Source of the DNA: Solanum dulcamara
Lineage: Eukaryota > Streptophyta > Magnoliopsida > Solanales > Solanaceae
Length of the DNA stretch: 64,000 nt
Reading direction: 5' to 3'
NCBI RefSeq assembly: GCF_947179165.1
Contig: NC_077245.1
Span: forward strand, 23,163,740 to 23,227,739
The notes under the pieces were generated by a model that worked only from the letters and a program-made list of their open reading frames with translations, had not been told where the DNA came from and did not search any database. The position numbers were made by a program, and so were the translations under genes. Of the stretch, positions 1-10,583 are shown in pieces. How positions within the stretch are numbered: the first letter of the stretch is position 1; each line of letters opens with the position of its first letter.

Positions 1-235
1 CTACACTCGTACAATAATAACAGTAATACAGTCCACGAATACTCATCAATAGTCTCATCAATGAATCATATTAAGTCAAGTTCAGCATATACAGAGTAAT
101 AAAGGGGTAAACACGAATTCACAAATATCAACAAAATGCGATGCAATGCAATGAAATAATGCATGTTGTCCTATCGGTACACACCGCTGAATTACAGTCC
201 GAAATCCATGGGGGACATTTCTGTCCATGTAACCT

Positions 236-362
236 GCAATGGAGTGTGTGGCCCATCTCCTCAATATATATATCCTGCCACAGAGCGTGTGGCCCGATCC
301 CTTTGTTTCATAATACTTGCCACGGAGCGTGTGATCCGACCCCTTTTGTTTCATATTATTTT
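236..362. repeat. LTR subrepeats, about 42 bp x 3
   Basis: Three consecutive copies of a degenerate unit with the core CCACGGAGCGTGTGGCCCGA followed by a T-rich tail. The same array sits at the equivalent place in the solo LTR (about 30835-30960), so it belongs to the LTR family rather than to this copy. Confidence 0.7.
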
Positions 363-679
363 CAGTCTCACACAATATTTCAAAACCAATGCAATCAATT
401 CATGTTCATATAATTCACGAGAATAACATGACAACAATAATAATTTTTCCTATCTCACATCAACATAGTCATTTCACATGTCCAAAATAAACCCATAATC
501 ACAACATATCAATCCCACCAATACATGTCATTAGATCACCATTTTATGCCCCTCATGTCCATTGTTTTTAAGGCCAATCATACAGTCAATAACCCAGTCC
601 AATTTTTATTACTCTCCAGTACACATAACACGAAAATACAAGCATCTAAAGCTTAAATTGAGGTTTAGAAATTCACTTA

Positions 680-1175
680 CCTTAATTAATCATGCAATCA
701 CTCCGGAACTTGAGCCTTCCCTTTTCGTTGGGCCTCCAAATCAATGTAATCTAATCAGATAAATAATTACAATAAGATTTTCGAAACTAACAACACCCTT
801 ATTACCATATGTCTAGCCTAGATCCAAAAATTTAAGCAAATCTATAAACACATTTCTAATTTTGATGCCTTAATATGTCAACTCCCATATTTTTTGAATT
901 TCAAAACTAGGATTAAACCTCAATTAAATTGAATAATCACTTTAAAACTTGAGCCTTTCGTAAAGCTTCCTAATGATTAAAAGTTGTTCAAATACATAAT
1001 CTTTATAAGAATACGAATTCAATGACACCCATATTGCTATATTTATTTTCGGATTAAAAATTGGGTCAAAAAGTCATCCTGAGTCATTGAAGTCAAATAT
1101 GAAATTTTCTTTCGATTATGTTCACTCATGATAAAATAAACTCACATGTCAAATTTCAGTTAAAACGGATCGTTA
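680..1175. repeat. Diverged 248-bp tandem duplication inside the LTR
   Basis: The block from about 680 and the block from about 928 can be aligned with each other. Both run from an ATTAAAT/ATCACT segment through ACTTGAGCCTT to an AACACCC/GACACCC-TATTGC segment. The solo LTR at 30239-32045 has only one such block. Either this copy gained a duplication long ago or the solo copy lost one unit by recombination. The units are clearly diverged, which favours an old duplication and loss in the solo copy. Confidence 0.55.
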
Positions 1176-1770
1176 TTCGATCCCCAAATCAAGATTTTAT
1201 GTGAAGAACCCTAGGGTCATATTTTCTTATTTCAGCGTTATTTCTCCACCAATATACCCTAAAAATATGTTCATAATCACATGAAAATTTAATGGAAAGG
1301 ATGAAAATAATTACCTTGACGCTTTTGAATGAAAATCTCTATTTTTCTTTTTCCCTTTCTTTTCTTTTTTCCTCCGTATTTTTTTTCTCCACTTTTTTTT
1401 GTGTTCGTCGGCGTCACTGTTCTCTTTTTTTTCTCGTTACATCTGATGGCATTAAGCCATCAGATTATATATATATATAATTTGTTTTCTTTTCTTTTAT
1501 TATTTTTTTTCTTTTCCAAACTAATTATGTATTAAAATTTACAAACCCTACTAACCTATTTTAATAAATATAAGAAAAGTGGTATAGGGTTTTAACTAAA
1601 TTAACACTTTAGCCCATCAATTAAATTAATTATCTAAAATTATCCCTCAACTAATTAACCAAAGTTACCAAAATGTCCAAATTTTTAACTTAAATTTACG
1701 AAAAGGGTCTTCTATGAAAGGAGGAGGACTCGTTTTCAAAATTACCTAACGGGTCATTACACATCCACCA

Positions 1771-2214
1771 TTAAAAACCATGTTCGTCCTCGAACATAAA
1801 GTAAAAGAAAGTACCTGAAGATTTGAAAAGCTTGGGATATCTAGCACGCATATCAGCCTCTATCTCGCAAGTCGCTTCTCCGACTGAACGGTGCTTCCAT
1901 TGTACTTTCACTGAAGCTATCTCCTTAGTTCTAAGCTTACGAACCTGCCTATCTAGAATGGCTATAGGATCCTCCTCAAATGTCAGGTCTAGACCCAACT
2001 CCACTAAATCGAGTGATAACACATGGGACTCATCTGGAACATACTTTCGGAGCATAGAAACACGAAACACGTTATGCACAACCGATAAGCTAGGTGGTAA
2101 GTCCAATTTATAAGCTATCTCTCCAACTCGTGCCAAAATCTCAAATGGCCCAATGAATCGAGAGCTGAGCTTTCCCTTCCTCCCGAACTGCATCACGCCC
2201 TTCATAGGCGACAC
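1771..2214 (-). pseudogene. Gypsy polyprotein C-terminus (post-integrase, chromodomain-like)
   Basis: 147-codon open stretch ending at the element's stop, nine bases before the LTR. It contains the segment [20 protein letters not shown] (post-integrase SH3-like part), then [15 protein letters not shown], and a final chromodomain-like part with [19 protein letters not shown]. In intact relatives this tail lies just after integrase and helps direct where the element inserts. The methionine at its start is not a true start: the polyprotein reads in from upstream and is interrupted there by a stop. Confidence 0.8.
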
Positions 2215-2439
2215 TCAAAGCCAAACGTGATCACCCACCATGAACTCCAATGGTCGAACTCTCTGGTCTGCATAACTCTTCTGCCTACTCTGGTCTGTTA
2301 AGAGTCTACCCTGAATCCTACGAACCTTCTCCATAGCATCTCTAAGCAAGTCTGTGTCTAAGGATTCCATCTCAGCTAAGTCAAACCATCCAATAGAAGA
2401 TCAACATCGCCTACCATACAAAGCCTCAAGTGGAGCCAT

Positions 2440-2727
2440 CTAGATACTAGAGTGATAACTGTTGTTGTAGGAAAACTCCGCTAGGGGCAAGTGTTGATCC
2501 CATCTAGCACTAAAATCAATAACACAAGCTCGGAGCATGTCCTCCAACACCTGAATCGTCCGCTCGGACTGACCATCAGTCTGTGGGTGAAAAGCTGTAC
2601 TCATATCAAGTATAGTGCCCAAACCGTGTTGTAATGCCTTCCAAAAGTGTGAAGTAAATACTGAACCCCGATCCGAAATGATAGATACTGGGATACCATG
2701 AAGCCGAACGATCTGACTAATATACAA
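2440..2727 (-). pseudogene. Gypsy integrase core fragment
   Basis: Shows integrase catalytic-core motifs: [17 protein letters not shown], containing the second acidic residue, then [15 protein letters not shown], containing the catalytic glutamate of the D,D-35-E set. It ends with [15 protein letters not shown]. It is separated by stops from the RNase H piece upstream and from the C-terminal piece downstream, so no functional integrase can be made. Confidence 0.85.
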
Positions 2728-2947
2728 TTAGGCTAGCTTATCCGCTGTGTACCTCACCTTAACTAGAATAAAATGGGCGGACTTGGTCAGTCTGTCAACC
2801 ACCGCCATCCACAACGAAGTCCATATTGATCATTTCCCACTTCCAAGTGGGAATAGGCATCCTCTGACTCACACCCCTAGGCCGCTGGTGCTCACACTTT
2901 ACCTATTGGCAAGTCAAACACTTGGACACAAACTCTGTGATATCCTT

Positions 2948-3661
2948 CTATATCCCACACCACCAATAGTGCTGTCCCAGATCATGATACATTTTGGCTG
3001 CTCCCGGATGAATGGAATACCTTGAACAATGAGCCTCTTTCAAAATAAGTCTAGTCAGGTCACCCACCTTAGGCACACAAATTCTGCCGCCAATCCTCAA
3101 TACGCTTTCCGAATCAAGTACCGCCTCCTTAGCTTCACCTCTTAATACCTTGTCTCGAATGATACATAACTTCTCATCCTCAAACTGCCTCTCCCAAATA
3201 TGCTCAACCAAGGAAGAACGTGCCTCCACAAAGGCAAGAACACCACTATCCTCTGAAATCTGCAACCAAACAAGGCTATTAGCCAACTTCTGAACATCTC
3301 TAGCCAATGGTCGCTCCTCAACTCGGATCGCGGCAAGACTCCCTTTACTAAAGGACTTTCTACTCAAGGCATCCGTCACCACATTAGTTTTTTCTGGGTG
3401 ATACAAGATAGTCATGTCGTAGTCCTTCAGCAACTCAAGCCATCTATGTTGCCTAAAGTTCAGATCCCTTTGACTGAATATATATTGAAGACTCCTATGA
3501 TCGGTGAAGACCTCACAATGCACACCGTATAGGTAATGACGCCACAACTTAAGCACAAAGGCCACGAATGGTAAGTCCAAATCATGAGTAGGATAGTTTT
3601 TCTCATGGGCCTTCAACTGTCTCGAAGCATAGGCAAACACTTTCCCCTTTTGCATCAACAC
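2948..3661 (-). pseudogene. Gypsy RNase H plus integrase zinc-binding region
   Basis: 237-codon open stretch. The first part is RNase H: FAYASRQLKAHEKNYPTHD, then FTDHRSLQYIF and VVTDALSRK. The usual HDLEL acidic motif reads HDLDL. The last part starts the integrase zinc-binding domain (HCSRYSIHPGAAKMYHDLGQ) but stops before the cysteine pair. The preceding RT end continues upstream to about 3975 in broken frames, including SFMGLAGYYIQFVQGFSTIA. Confidence 0.85.
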
Positions 3662-3975
3662 TCAGCCTAAACCAACACCGGAAGCATCACAGTATACAGT
3701 AAAGCCCACTCCCTCCTCGGGTAGCGTCAAAACTGGAGCCAAAGTCATAAAGTCTTGAGCTTTTGGAAGCTCGCCTCACACTCGTCGAACTAATAAAAAT
3801 CCACGCTCTTCTGAGTCAATCTAGTCAGTGGAGCTGCAATAGTGGAGAAGCCCTGCACGAACTGTATGTAATAACCGGCTAACCCCATAAAACTACGAAT
3901 CTCAATAGGAGAACTAGGCCTTGTTCAACCTCTAACTGCCTCAATCTTAGTTAGATCCATTCTAATCCCCTTATC

Positions 3976-5372
3976 TATCAACATTAGCTCATACATTTAA
4001 GACCTTTATGAATTCACGTATCTTAGCTATCATTGATCACCTCTCCATTAATCTTATTGTATCCTTCGTTAAAATTTAATTATACCAGTTATCAAACTCG
4101 AAACCACAAAAGAACTTATTACCACACTCGAGTCAAACGCCTATAGAGTTATTTCTCAAATCTTATCCAATAATTGCTAACCCATATGAATAACACATAA
4201 CACTGCCACCATAAACAGAGCAAAATAAACTGAACCACGTGTCACTAAATTTAATTCTCCACTCTCTCTGAAGATACATTCGACCCTTACAACTAGAGTA
4301 AATATAATTGTTCTCGCCTTGTTTCGAAGGCTAAACGAGTATCTTGATAATTCATCTCACTCATAATTTCAGCTGCCAATCATCTCTGCCCTTAATGTTA
4401 TAAAATCTAACCTTCACCCAATTTCATTTGGGGATCCATCTTTGTGTGTGGTGGAGAAATTAAATCAGATATTACACATTTAATCTTAAGATAAAAATTA
4501 TTTAGTTGCTGATCCTTAACCAATTATGATGGGGAAACGTCGTTATCTTGATGTGTACATGTGTTGCTACATGTTAAATAAATTCATCTCATACCAAATT
4601 TTATTTGGGAGTTTTGTTCTCATACTTATGGTTTAGCTATAATTGGAGACATACAATTTCTGCTAAACCAATTAGCATACTTCCATAGTTTGAAATTATT
4701 CTCTTAATTTAACAATTGGAGCAAACAAACTTACAAAAATCAATTTGTACCATTTCATAGATGTAACTATCATATAGTTGTGAAACAGTCCACATGACAG
4801 GTGAACGAGCCTATATTAACCCTTTAATTAGTTTCAAAATCTCAAGGAATACAATTTCAATCTTAGTTGGTACAATGATACAATGATGGTTTTATCACGA
4901 GAACAAGCAACACAAAATAATTCTTAAAGAATCTTTTCTTCATCATATAGTCACGTGAATTCTCAATTACTTTTGCATCACATTTGAATCGGAATGACCA
5001 ACTGGTCATGCCAACTAATCTTTATTTCAGTAAACTTCTAGTTTACTTTTGCATGTGATTCCATCATCATTCCCATGTTTATATACAACAAATAAGAGAA
5101 AAAAGACGGGTAACCTTTTACGTAAATATTTATAACCCAATTCGATTATAGTAATCTAAATATATTAAGTATTTTCATAATTTATAGTCTCAATTATGAG
5201 AATGTTTTATTTTCAATTCCTCCAAAACTTAAAAAATTTCTTTTGAGACTTACTACAACCCCAATATTATTCCTCCGATAGTATAATAGTTCTTTTGAAG
5301 CTCACAATTAATTTTGTGTACTATCTCATTACACCATCCGTATGGTGAACATCTCCTTTAAGGAGAAAATTA

Positions 5373-5373
<1 letters not shown>
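3976..5373. other. AT-rich stretch with nothing recognised
   Basis: No open frame of note and no clear repeat ends on either strand. Its left edge is the breakpoint of the gypsy pol. It may belong to the decayed copia element whose LTR lies at 6833-7096, but I cannot show this. Confidence 0.4.

Positions 5374-5422
<49 letters not shown>
5374..5422. repeat. ATT trinucleotide microsatellite
   Basis: About sixteen uninterrupted ATT/TTA units. In one minus-strand frame it reads as a run of asparagines, which is a by-product of the repeat and not a protein. Confidence 0.98.
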
Positions 5423-5423
<1 letters not shown>

Positions 5424-5515
5424 CATGGTCAAAATTATTACAGCTAAGACATGTTTGCTTTACTTTTATCATACCATAGGTACACAACCTATGTCCATTT
5501 ATGTCAAAATAAAAT

Positions 5516-5646
5516 TTATTTATTTCTCTCAAACCTCCTGTAGAGGTGAATTCTGACATATATCCAACCTATAATATTTTTATTTGTTTCTCTCAAATCT
5601 CCCGTAGAGCTGAGGTGTAGCATATATCTAACCCATAATATTTTTA
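5516..5646. repeat. 64-bp tandem duplication
   Basis: Two adjacent diverged copies, both running from a TTTCTCTCAAA segment through GTAGAG to CATATAT and then CATAATATTTT/TATAATATTTT. Period is 64 bases. Confidence 0.75.
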
Positions 5647-5769
5647 TCACATCTTCACTCATTCATTTTCAGAATAGTCGAGCATTCATGATGTTTATCA
5701 CAAGTCACATTTTCTTTGGAGAATGGTCTAAATATGTGTATTTGCTTCAAAATTTGCATTATAAGCTCA

Positions 5770-6020
5770 TTGTCTTGCCTTTAAAATTTATCATTTTTGC
5801 ATGACCCACCTCAACATCATTTTAAAAAGTCAAGTGTACCATCATTTTATCTTTCTTTGATGGAGGATTTATAAATTTATCAATTTATTAGGTCGCACAA
5901 CGACCACAAGTCCAATCACCTTTCATGCTATTATGATGATAAAAATGACCTTCACATTTTGAAGGACTATTCGGAGAACCCACAACGTTCTTCTTTTTAT
6001 AATTATCCCAATGATAACTA
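5770..6020 (-). pseudogene. Possible copia gag zinc-knuckle remnant
   Basis: On the minus strand a short peptide with a YHWDNYKKK segment, then SMKGDWTCGRC, then INPPSKKDKMMVHLTF. The order resembles the copia gag tail, where CxxCGMKGHWSRTC is followed by a lysine-rich linker. The knuckle cysteines are mostly lost and stops interrupt it. It lies on the correct strand and side of the LTR at 6833-7096. The match rests on remembered family patterns, so confidence is low. Confidence 0.35.
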
Positions 6021-6263
6021 TTATAATTCTGTCCCTCCACACTCTTATTCATATATTCAATCACTTGTCATATTTTAGACTTATTAGTCACTGCTACCAC
6101 ATTCATACAATAAAATAGAGTAAATCAATTGTTTGGATTTCAAACTTATCATGTATTGCTACCACATTCTCTTTAGGGAATTGAGCAAATTCAATGAGAC
6201 TAATTTCATGACTTTTCATCAAAAATATATTATTTTTGCTTTAGTCATCATTATATCATCACG

Positions 6264-6433
6264 AAGGTGCATTGACACTGAAACACAATGTCTTACCCAT
6301 ATAAGGCACGTTAGGCCATAATTATATGGGACTCAAACTCAATACCTTATCATCATGGTGCATCAAAACTCAAATTGATGTCTTACCCTTTTGGTGCGAT
6401 AGAACTTGAATCTACCGTCTTACCCTCAACCAA
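6264..6433. repeat. Degenerate repeat, three CTTACCC-ending units
   Basis: Three successive blocks starting GGTGCA or GGTGCG and ending GTCTTACCC (the first two ATGTCTTACCC), with spacings that differ. Old and diverged. Between it and the LTR at 6833 I see nothing coding. Confidence 0.4.
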
Positions 6434-6832
6434 TGATATAATAGACCGAAGTACAACATGACTCACCCTTTGATTCTTTCAAAATATTTATATAAGATTT
6501 ATAAAATATAATAACTTATATGATTTAATACCTTCGACAATATAAGTAATTGTAATAAGATAAATATGAAACTTACCCTCAAGATTAGCGTAATGAAAAT
6601 AATACTCAAACTCATGCTAACAAAACTTTATATCTTCTCCCATTTATGAAATTTTGTAGAGCAGAGAATATTTAACTAGTAGGAGTATATGCCTTTGGTT
6701 TATGATATTATGCATATAATATTCTTGATTGCGGTAATTATTATTTTTCTTCTTCTCGATACTCATAACGAGATCAACAAAAACATGACTTGAAGAAAAA
6801 CTAAAATTCTATATCAATTGGCTAGAGCAACG

Positions 6833-7096
6833 TGTTATAAAATAATATAGGACAAACAATATAGAAAAAAGATATGGAGAGTAGAATATAGAGATCATCT
6901 TATTCAATTGTCTTCAAGTGTCTCTTACATTGGTGAATGACAATCCTATTTATAGGTTGAGAAATAACTCCAAAAGTCATTATGTTAAATGCTCAAATTA
7001 ATGGATACATTCTTATCCAAAATAATTCATAGAACCTAGGAAATATGTATACATGAAATGCTTAATGTGGTATGATAAGGTAAGTTAAATTTAACA
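6833..7096 (-). repeat. Copia-type LTR (short)
   Basis: On the minus strand it begins TGTTAAATTTAAC, contains a TATA box within CTATAAATAGGATTG followed by a CATTCACC segment, and ends TTTTATAACA. Next comes CGTTGCTCTAG, a decayed form of the CGTTATCAGCACGAG junction typical of many plant copia elements. About 264 bp. Being followed by the primer site, it is a 5' LTR, with its internal region at lower coordinates. Confidence 0.65.
6946..6955 (-). promoter_or_regulatory. TATA box of the copia LTR
   Basis: TATAAATAG on the minus strand inside the LTR, about 115 bases before its 3' end. This spacing fits an LTR promoter with U3 before it and R-U5 after it. Confidence 0.5.
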
Positions 7097-8488
7097 ATTT
7101 AAGGTAACTATTTTTCTTCCTCGTCCCGCTGCCTTTTTCATCAGTGTTAGAATTTTCTGAAAGGGAACTATCTCGGTTTCATAGATAAATTTATATTTAA
7201 TTTTCATCTGTTTTAGGAATTAACTTATGTAATACAGTCGATCCGCTAAAGTTTTTCTTAACAACATATCTTTGTTTTCGGTATCTTTAATTAGTTTGGT
7301 GTTTACTTTTATGAACTAATGAAATACATATGATTGCTTGTACAAAGAGCATGCCGAGGAGGCTACACTCATCGCGCACTTGCATTACCACCCGAGCTTC
7401 TTCTTTAGACTTTGAACCCTCCGAGAAAAAATTCTGGTTCCGCCACTGAATGTAAGAAGTTCATACATTAACTAAATGGACAATCCACATATTCAATGGA
7501 TTTATAACAATAATATGTTAAATTGCATGGATGATTTTAACATTTTTTTTTCATGATACTCCTTCTAATCTATATTAAGTGAATTGTTGGAGATAGGAAA
7601 ACAAATCTAGGAATATAAATTAAAGATTACTTTTCATTATTATCCTTATAATTATCCTCAGACTATTTTATTAGAAATTGTAAAGTAGTTAAAAATTCCT
7701 TTGAAAGAAAGGCTAAATACAAGAAAAATTCTGAGCTTTGAATAATTTATTTATTTTGAACTATGAAAAAATTGAATAATTTATTTAATATGGACTAAAA
7801 AGAGGAGTGTATATAAATTATTATTTTGTATATTCTTAAATTAGAAATATAGCATAACATGATGCTCAGAGTTGACGATTAATAATATAGTAAAATAAAA
7901 AAGAGAAAGGCACACACATGGAGTATGTGTATTTGTGTACCCTTAATTGATTCTTGATTGAACATGGACCTCTACAACGGTGCTCCCACTCAAATTCCAT
8001 TAGTTGTTGTCGTTTTCACTAAGGCCAAGTGTCCTCTCCTATCATCAACAGAGTGAAAATCGACACCGCTAAGTTCTCTATTCAAATTTTGGAATTTAAT
8101 TCATATTGAGTTATCCTAAATTATATTAATATATGTCAAAATTATTAATTCGAATGAACTTCTAGATATTATGATTGGTCGAGAGGTAAGGAGTACCAAT
8201 CACGGAAAAACAAGAGAGAAGTTGCAAGAGAATCACATGAAGATCACGCAGAAGGTGTTGGCTTTCATCCAAATATGCTTATCAACCGTATTAGCCATGA
8301 CGCAGTATTCTGCTTCAATAATTGACTCTGACAATGTATGTTACTTTTCCAAATTTCAAGAGATAAACCCAAAAAAGTACAAGAGAGCATATTTTTGTAG
8401 GATATTCTTCTTTAACATAGGAAAGTATGAGAGAATGAATTCATGGATCGTTTGATATAGTGTATAAGAATAATATATAATTATTATT
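7097..8488. other. Noncoding stretch with a possible DNA-transposon end
   Basis: No supported gene. At 7434-7449 the sequence CTGGTTCCGCCACTGA is the reverse of the CAGTGGCGGA-type ends I associate with common plant DNA transposons, and a GAACCCTCCGAG segment precedes it. I did not find the opposite end. A 94-codon frame at 8171-8455 has a hydrophobic N-terminal part (VLAFIQICLSTVLAM) but resembles nothing I know. Confidence 0.3.
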
Positions 8489-8671
8489 GTAGATCAAAGT
8501 TGCATGTCTGCATATTATGTATTACATTTTATATGGATTGGAGTGTCCTCCTCGTCCAATATGATGTACAGATCAGAGTTGCACGCCTGCACAATATTAT
8601 ATGCATGAATTAGAGTGGTACACTTTTTCAATACTATGTATGGTCAGAGTGGCACACTTGCTTGGTATGTA
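8489..8671. repeat. Degenerate minisatellite, about 36 bp x 5
   Basis: Five consecutive units of the form GATCAGAGTTGCACGCCTGC followed by an AT-rich tail ending TATGTA or TATATG. Units differ by about a third of their bases. The array lies where the copia gag at 8677-8802 should continue, so it interrupts that gene. Confidence 0.65.
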
Positions 8672-8676
8672 GACCT

Positions 8677-8802
8677 CACGAGTCCCCCCCACAATCTTAC
8701 ATTGTTAACAATGCCAGAAAGTCGGTATGAGTACTCTTTAACAATATCAGATTCCTTTGTCTTTTGCAATTCAAATTTTCTTATTAAATTCAACACCTTC
8801 AT
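8677..8802 (-). pseudogene. Copia gag, C-terminal piece of a split gene
   Basis: The minus strand reads MKVLNLIRKFELQKTKES, then IVKEYSYRLSGIVNNVR, a close match to the copia gag segment (LRREFEMQxMKE..TIKEYSDRL) that follows the N-terminal YQLW region. The N-terminal half of the same gag lies on the same strand at 36987-37320. The two halves join across the 28-kb chromovirus insertion, and the target duplication TTCAT (8798-8802) lies within this piece. Confidence 0.75.
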
Positions 8803-9090
8803 GTCACGTCCTTAGTCTTCAAATAAGCACACATATGACACTTGACAACTCGCTCATGTTCTTGCACCACTTGCTCAAGATCTTGCTATACGTACCAAGT
8901 TAGTCTAACACACTAAGAATCGCTAAAAGAGCGGTAGAAAGAACATATGCAAATTGCTAGGACGAATTGTGCTGCAGAGAATTTTGATTGATTTTTGCTT
9001 GATGATTTTACAAATGAATAACTCTTTATACTATTCATCTAGTAGTTAATAGGTATATAACAATTGTTACACACATTCCTACATATTCAT
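8803..9090 (-). repeat. Chromovirus 3' LTR, outer part
   Basis: Aligns with 36540-36790, sharing GTTCTTGCACC, a GGTAGAAA segment, GCTTGATGATTTTACAAATG and an AACAATTGTTA/AATAATTGTTA segment. Its outer end reads GTCACGTCC on the plus strand (GGACGTGAC on the minus), a typical gypsy LTR end. It is cut at about 9090 by a LINE and resumes at 10167. Confidence 0.75.
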
Positions 9091-9291
9091 GGTAGGATCC
9101 CCACAAATATTTACCTCTACAGAATTGGGATCCCCTTAGACCCCAATTGCACCTTCTGCAACCTCATACCTGAAGACATCAACCATATCTTCTTCACCTG
9201 CTCGAATGCCTCTAAGCTCTGGGAAGAGGTGAATTCAAATACCACCTACCTTTGGACCATCAATATCTCTGATATCACTAGTAATAATTGA
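9064..9291 (+). pseudogene. LINE zf-RVT domain fragment
   Basis: From GRIPTNIYLYRIGI onward it reads CTFCNLIPEDINHIFFTC, the Cx2C...Hx4C zinc-binding module that ends plant LINE reverse transcriptases. The first residues come from chromovirus LTR sequence, so the methionine is fortuitous. It stops at 9291; the frame then continues broken towards the RNase H region. Confidence 0.8.
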
Positions 9292-10166
9292 GAATCCATT
9301 TGGAAGAAAAGTAAAGGCATATCCTATAACAAGCTTCTAACCTAGGAAGTCCTGATCCCTTTCTGCTTCTATAATATTTGAATTCAAAGGAATAATAATG
9401 TTTTTAACCAAAAAAAAGATGGTATTTCCTTTCCTAATATCCTTAATGAATCCATTGAATACCATCTTGTCATCAGACATGGAGAAACCCAGACTCATGC
9501 AACCACCTCCATTGAGGTCAAATGGAACCCCTCTTCCCCTAGACATTTCATGCTAAATACAGACGGTGCCACCATTAATTGCACTAACATGGGTGGACTA
9601 GGTGGTGTGATTAGAAATCATAGAGAAGACTAGATCATAGATTACATGCAAAAGGTTGCTCACAACAACCCCATCCCAGCAGAATTGCAAGAGCTTCATA
9701 AAGGCCTCAGTATGGTCAACGAAAAATACATTCGACCACTTGAAATCAACCTTGACTCTAAAAAGGTAATCAAAATGATTAATTATGGTCATCCTTTGTA
9801 TGATAATGTTATATTTGAGTGTAGATAATTGATTCAGAGGCTGAAAAATGCAATAGTGACATACATCTTCAAGGAGCAGAACAGGGTAGCGGATAGCCTG
9901 AGCGAGGAAGAAGCCAGGTCTAGTGAGTTGGAAAGAGAGGAGGTGTTGATAGTTCTGCCATTGTTTACAAAAAATATGTTTGAGAAGACATTGTAGGAAC
10001 TAGCTTTAGCAGAAAAATGTGTTTGAAAGAAAATAATTTTTTATGGCCAGCTTTTAGGCCAAGTTTGTAACAGTGATACTATTATGAGAGGAGATATCCT
10101 CTCCCGTTTTGTGGACTAATTTAGTGTGTGTGTGTGTATATATATATATATTAATTTTACTTTAAA
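9091..10166 (+). mobile_element. LINE (non-LTR) fragment, 5'-truncated
   Basis: Inserted in the chromovirus LTR: the flanking LTR aligns to the other LTR copy only if this block is removed. It starts inside the zinc-binding region after reverse transcriptase, holds an RNase H-like domain, a short 3' tail with a GT/TA run (10129-10150), and ends in AAAAAAA at 10160-10166. This is the normal outcome of target-primed reverse transcription with 5' truncation. A target duplication is not clear. Confidence 0.8.
9540..9995 (+). pseudogene. LINE RNase H-like (RVT_3) domain fragment
   Basis: Reads LNTDGA near the start (first catalytic aspartate), then GGLGGVIRNH, AELQELHKGL (the glutamate motif), LEINLDSKKVIKMIN (second aspartate), and FKEQNRVADSLSEE, where the last acidic position would be. 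These are the ordered motifs of the RNase H domain at the 3' end of plant LINEs. At least two stops break it (one at 9632, one at 9826). Confidence 0.8.
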
Positions 10167-10389
10167 AAAAGTTTCCTTTCTATAATTTTCTACATGCCTA
10201 GAATATTCCAAGGTCTTTCGAGAATTCTTCTAAAATATTTCATAAGAATCTAGAGTTTTTCTAAGAAACTCTACATGGCTCTTGAATCTTCCTACAAATT
10301 CTAGCATAATTCTTATGTATGCCTTTCACTTGGACACCTTTATACCATGTGGTGTCTAAGTGGCATGATATTATGACGACCGCGGTGCA
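10167..10389 (-). repeat. Chromovirus 3' LTR, inner part
   Basis: Continuation of the LTR after the LINE. It aligns with 36790-36981, sharing an AATATTCCAA segment, a CTTTCACTTGGA/CTTTCATGTGGA segment, and CCATGTGGTG. With the outer part it gives an LTR of about 510 bp. Confidence 0.7.
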
Positions 10390-10395
10390 TTGCTG

Positions 10396-10583
10396 CTACA
10401 TAAATTTTTGAATTTTGTCTTTGCAATGCCACAAGTCTTTATATCCTTCCCATGTGGATTCCTCTGGTAATTTTCCCTTCCAATGGATGAGGAAAAAGGC
10501 AATGGATTTTTGTTCTTGTTTTCATCTGGCATAATAGTAAATGATAGTTCCAATCTCTCGTTCATGCGAAACGGTGATAGTAA
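10396..10583 (-). pseudogene. Chromovirus chromodomain fragment
   Basis: On the minus strand the frame reads ITVSHEREIGTIIYYYAR, a stop, then FLIHWKGKLPEESTWEGYKD and LWHCKDKIQKFM followed by a stop. The WKG..PEESTWE core with a trailing LWxxxDKIQKF is a canonical retrotransposon chromodomain, the module that reads chromatin marks during integration. It is cut at 10583 by the composite element. Its upstream half is at 24553-24857. Confidence 0.8.
10579..10583. repeat. Target-site duplication AGTAA (left)
   Basis: Identical five bases lie at 24548-24552, immediately outside the two ends of the composite element (TGTAGTGATC at 10584 and GTCGTGACA ending at 24547). Confidence 0.9.

Larger units (their letters stand above)
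1..1761 (-). repeat. 3' LTR of the left gypsy element (cut by window edge)
   Basis: This stretch matches the solo LTR at 30239-32045 almost throughout and in the same orientation. By that comparison about 360 bases of the LTR lie left of the window. On the minus strand the LTR begins TGTAATGACCCG; on the plus strand it ends GGGTCATTACA at 1761, just before the pol remnant. Relative to the solo copy it carries an extra block of about 248 bases (see the duplication at 680-1175). It includes pyrimidine-rich runs at 1340-1520. Confidence 0.85.
1..3975 (-). mobile_element. Ty3/gypsy chromovirus-type element, truncated
   Basis: Read on the minus strand this is the 3' half of a gypsy retrotransposon: end of reverse transcriptase, RNase H, integrase, C-terminal domain and then the 3' LTR. 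The left window edge cuts the LTR. At about 3975 the homology to reverse transcriptase stops abruptly inside the coding region, so the 5' half (5' LTR, gag, protease, most of RT) is missing. The internal domain starts at 1762, directly after an LTR end reading TTACA. Frames are broken by stops and frameshifts, so the element is dead. The order RT-RNase H-integrase is that of Ty3/gypsy, and the conserved C-terminal stretch resembles the Tekay/Del chromovirus group. Confidence 0.85.

Noticed and set aside
236..362. CRISPR-like spacing of a repeated unit
   Set aside because: Only three degenerate tandem units without unique spacers, in a plant LTR. Subrepeats, not CRISPR.
1292..1535. Phenylalanine/serine-rich frames
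   Set aside because: They come from pyrimidine-rich runs within the LTR.
5329..5559. Frame with a run of asparagines
   Set aside because: The run is the ATT microsatellite. No flanking similarity to a protein.
8171..8455. 94-codon plus-strand frame with a signal-peptide-like start
   Set aside because: Short, isolated, not recognised, no splice or promoter context, and surrounded by transposon debris. Kept only as a remark in the 7097-8488 entry.
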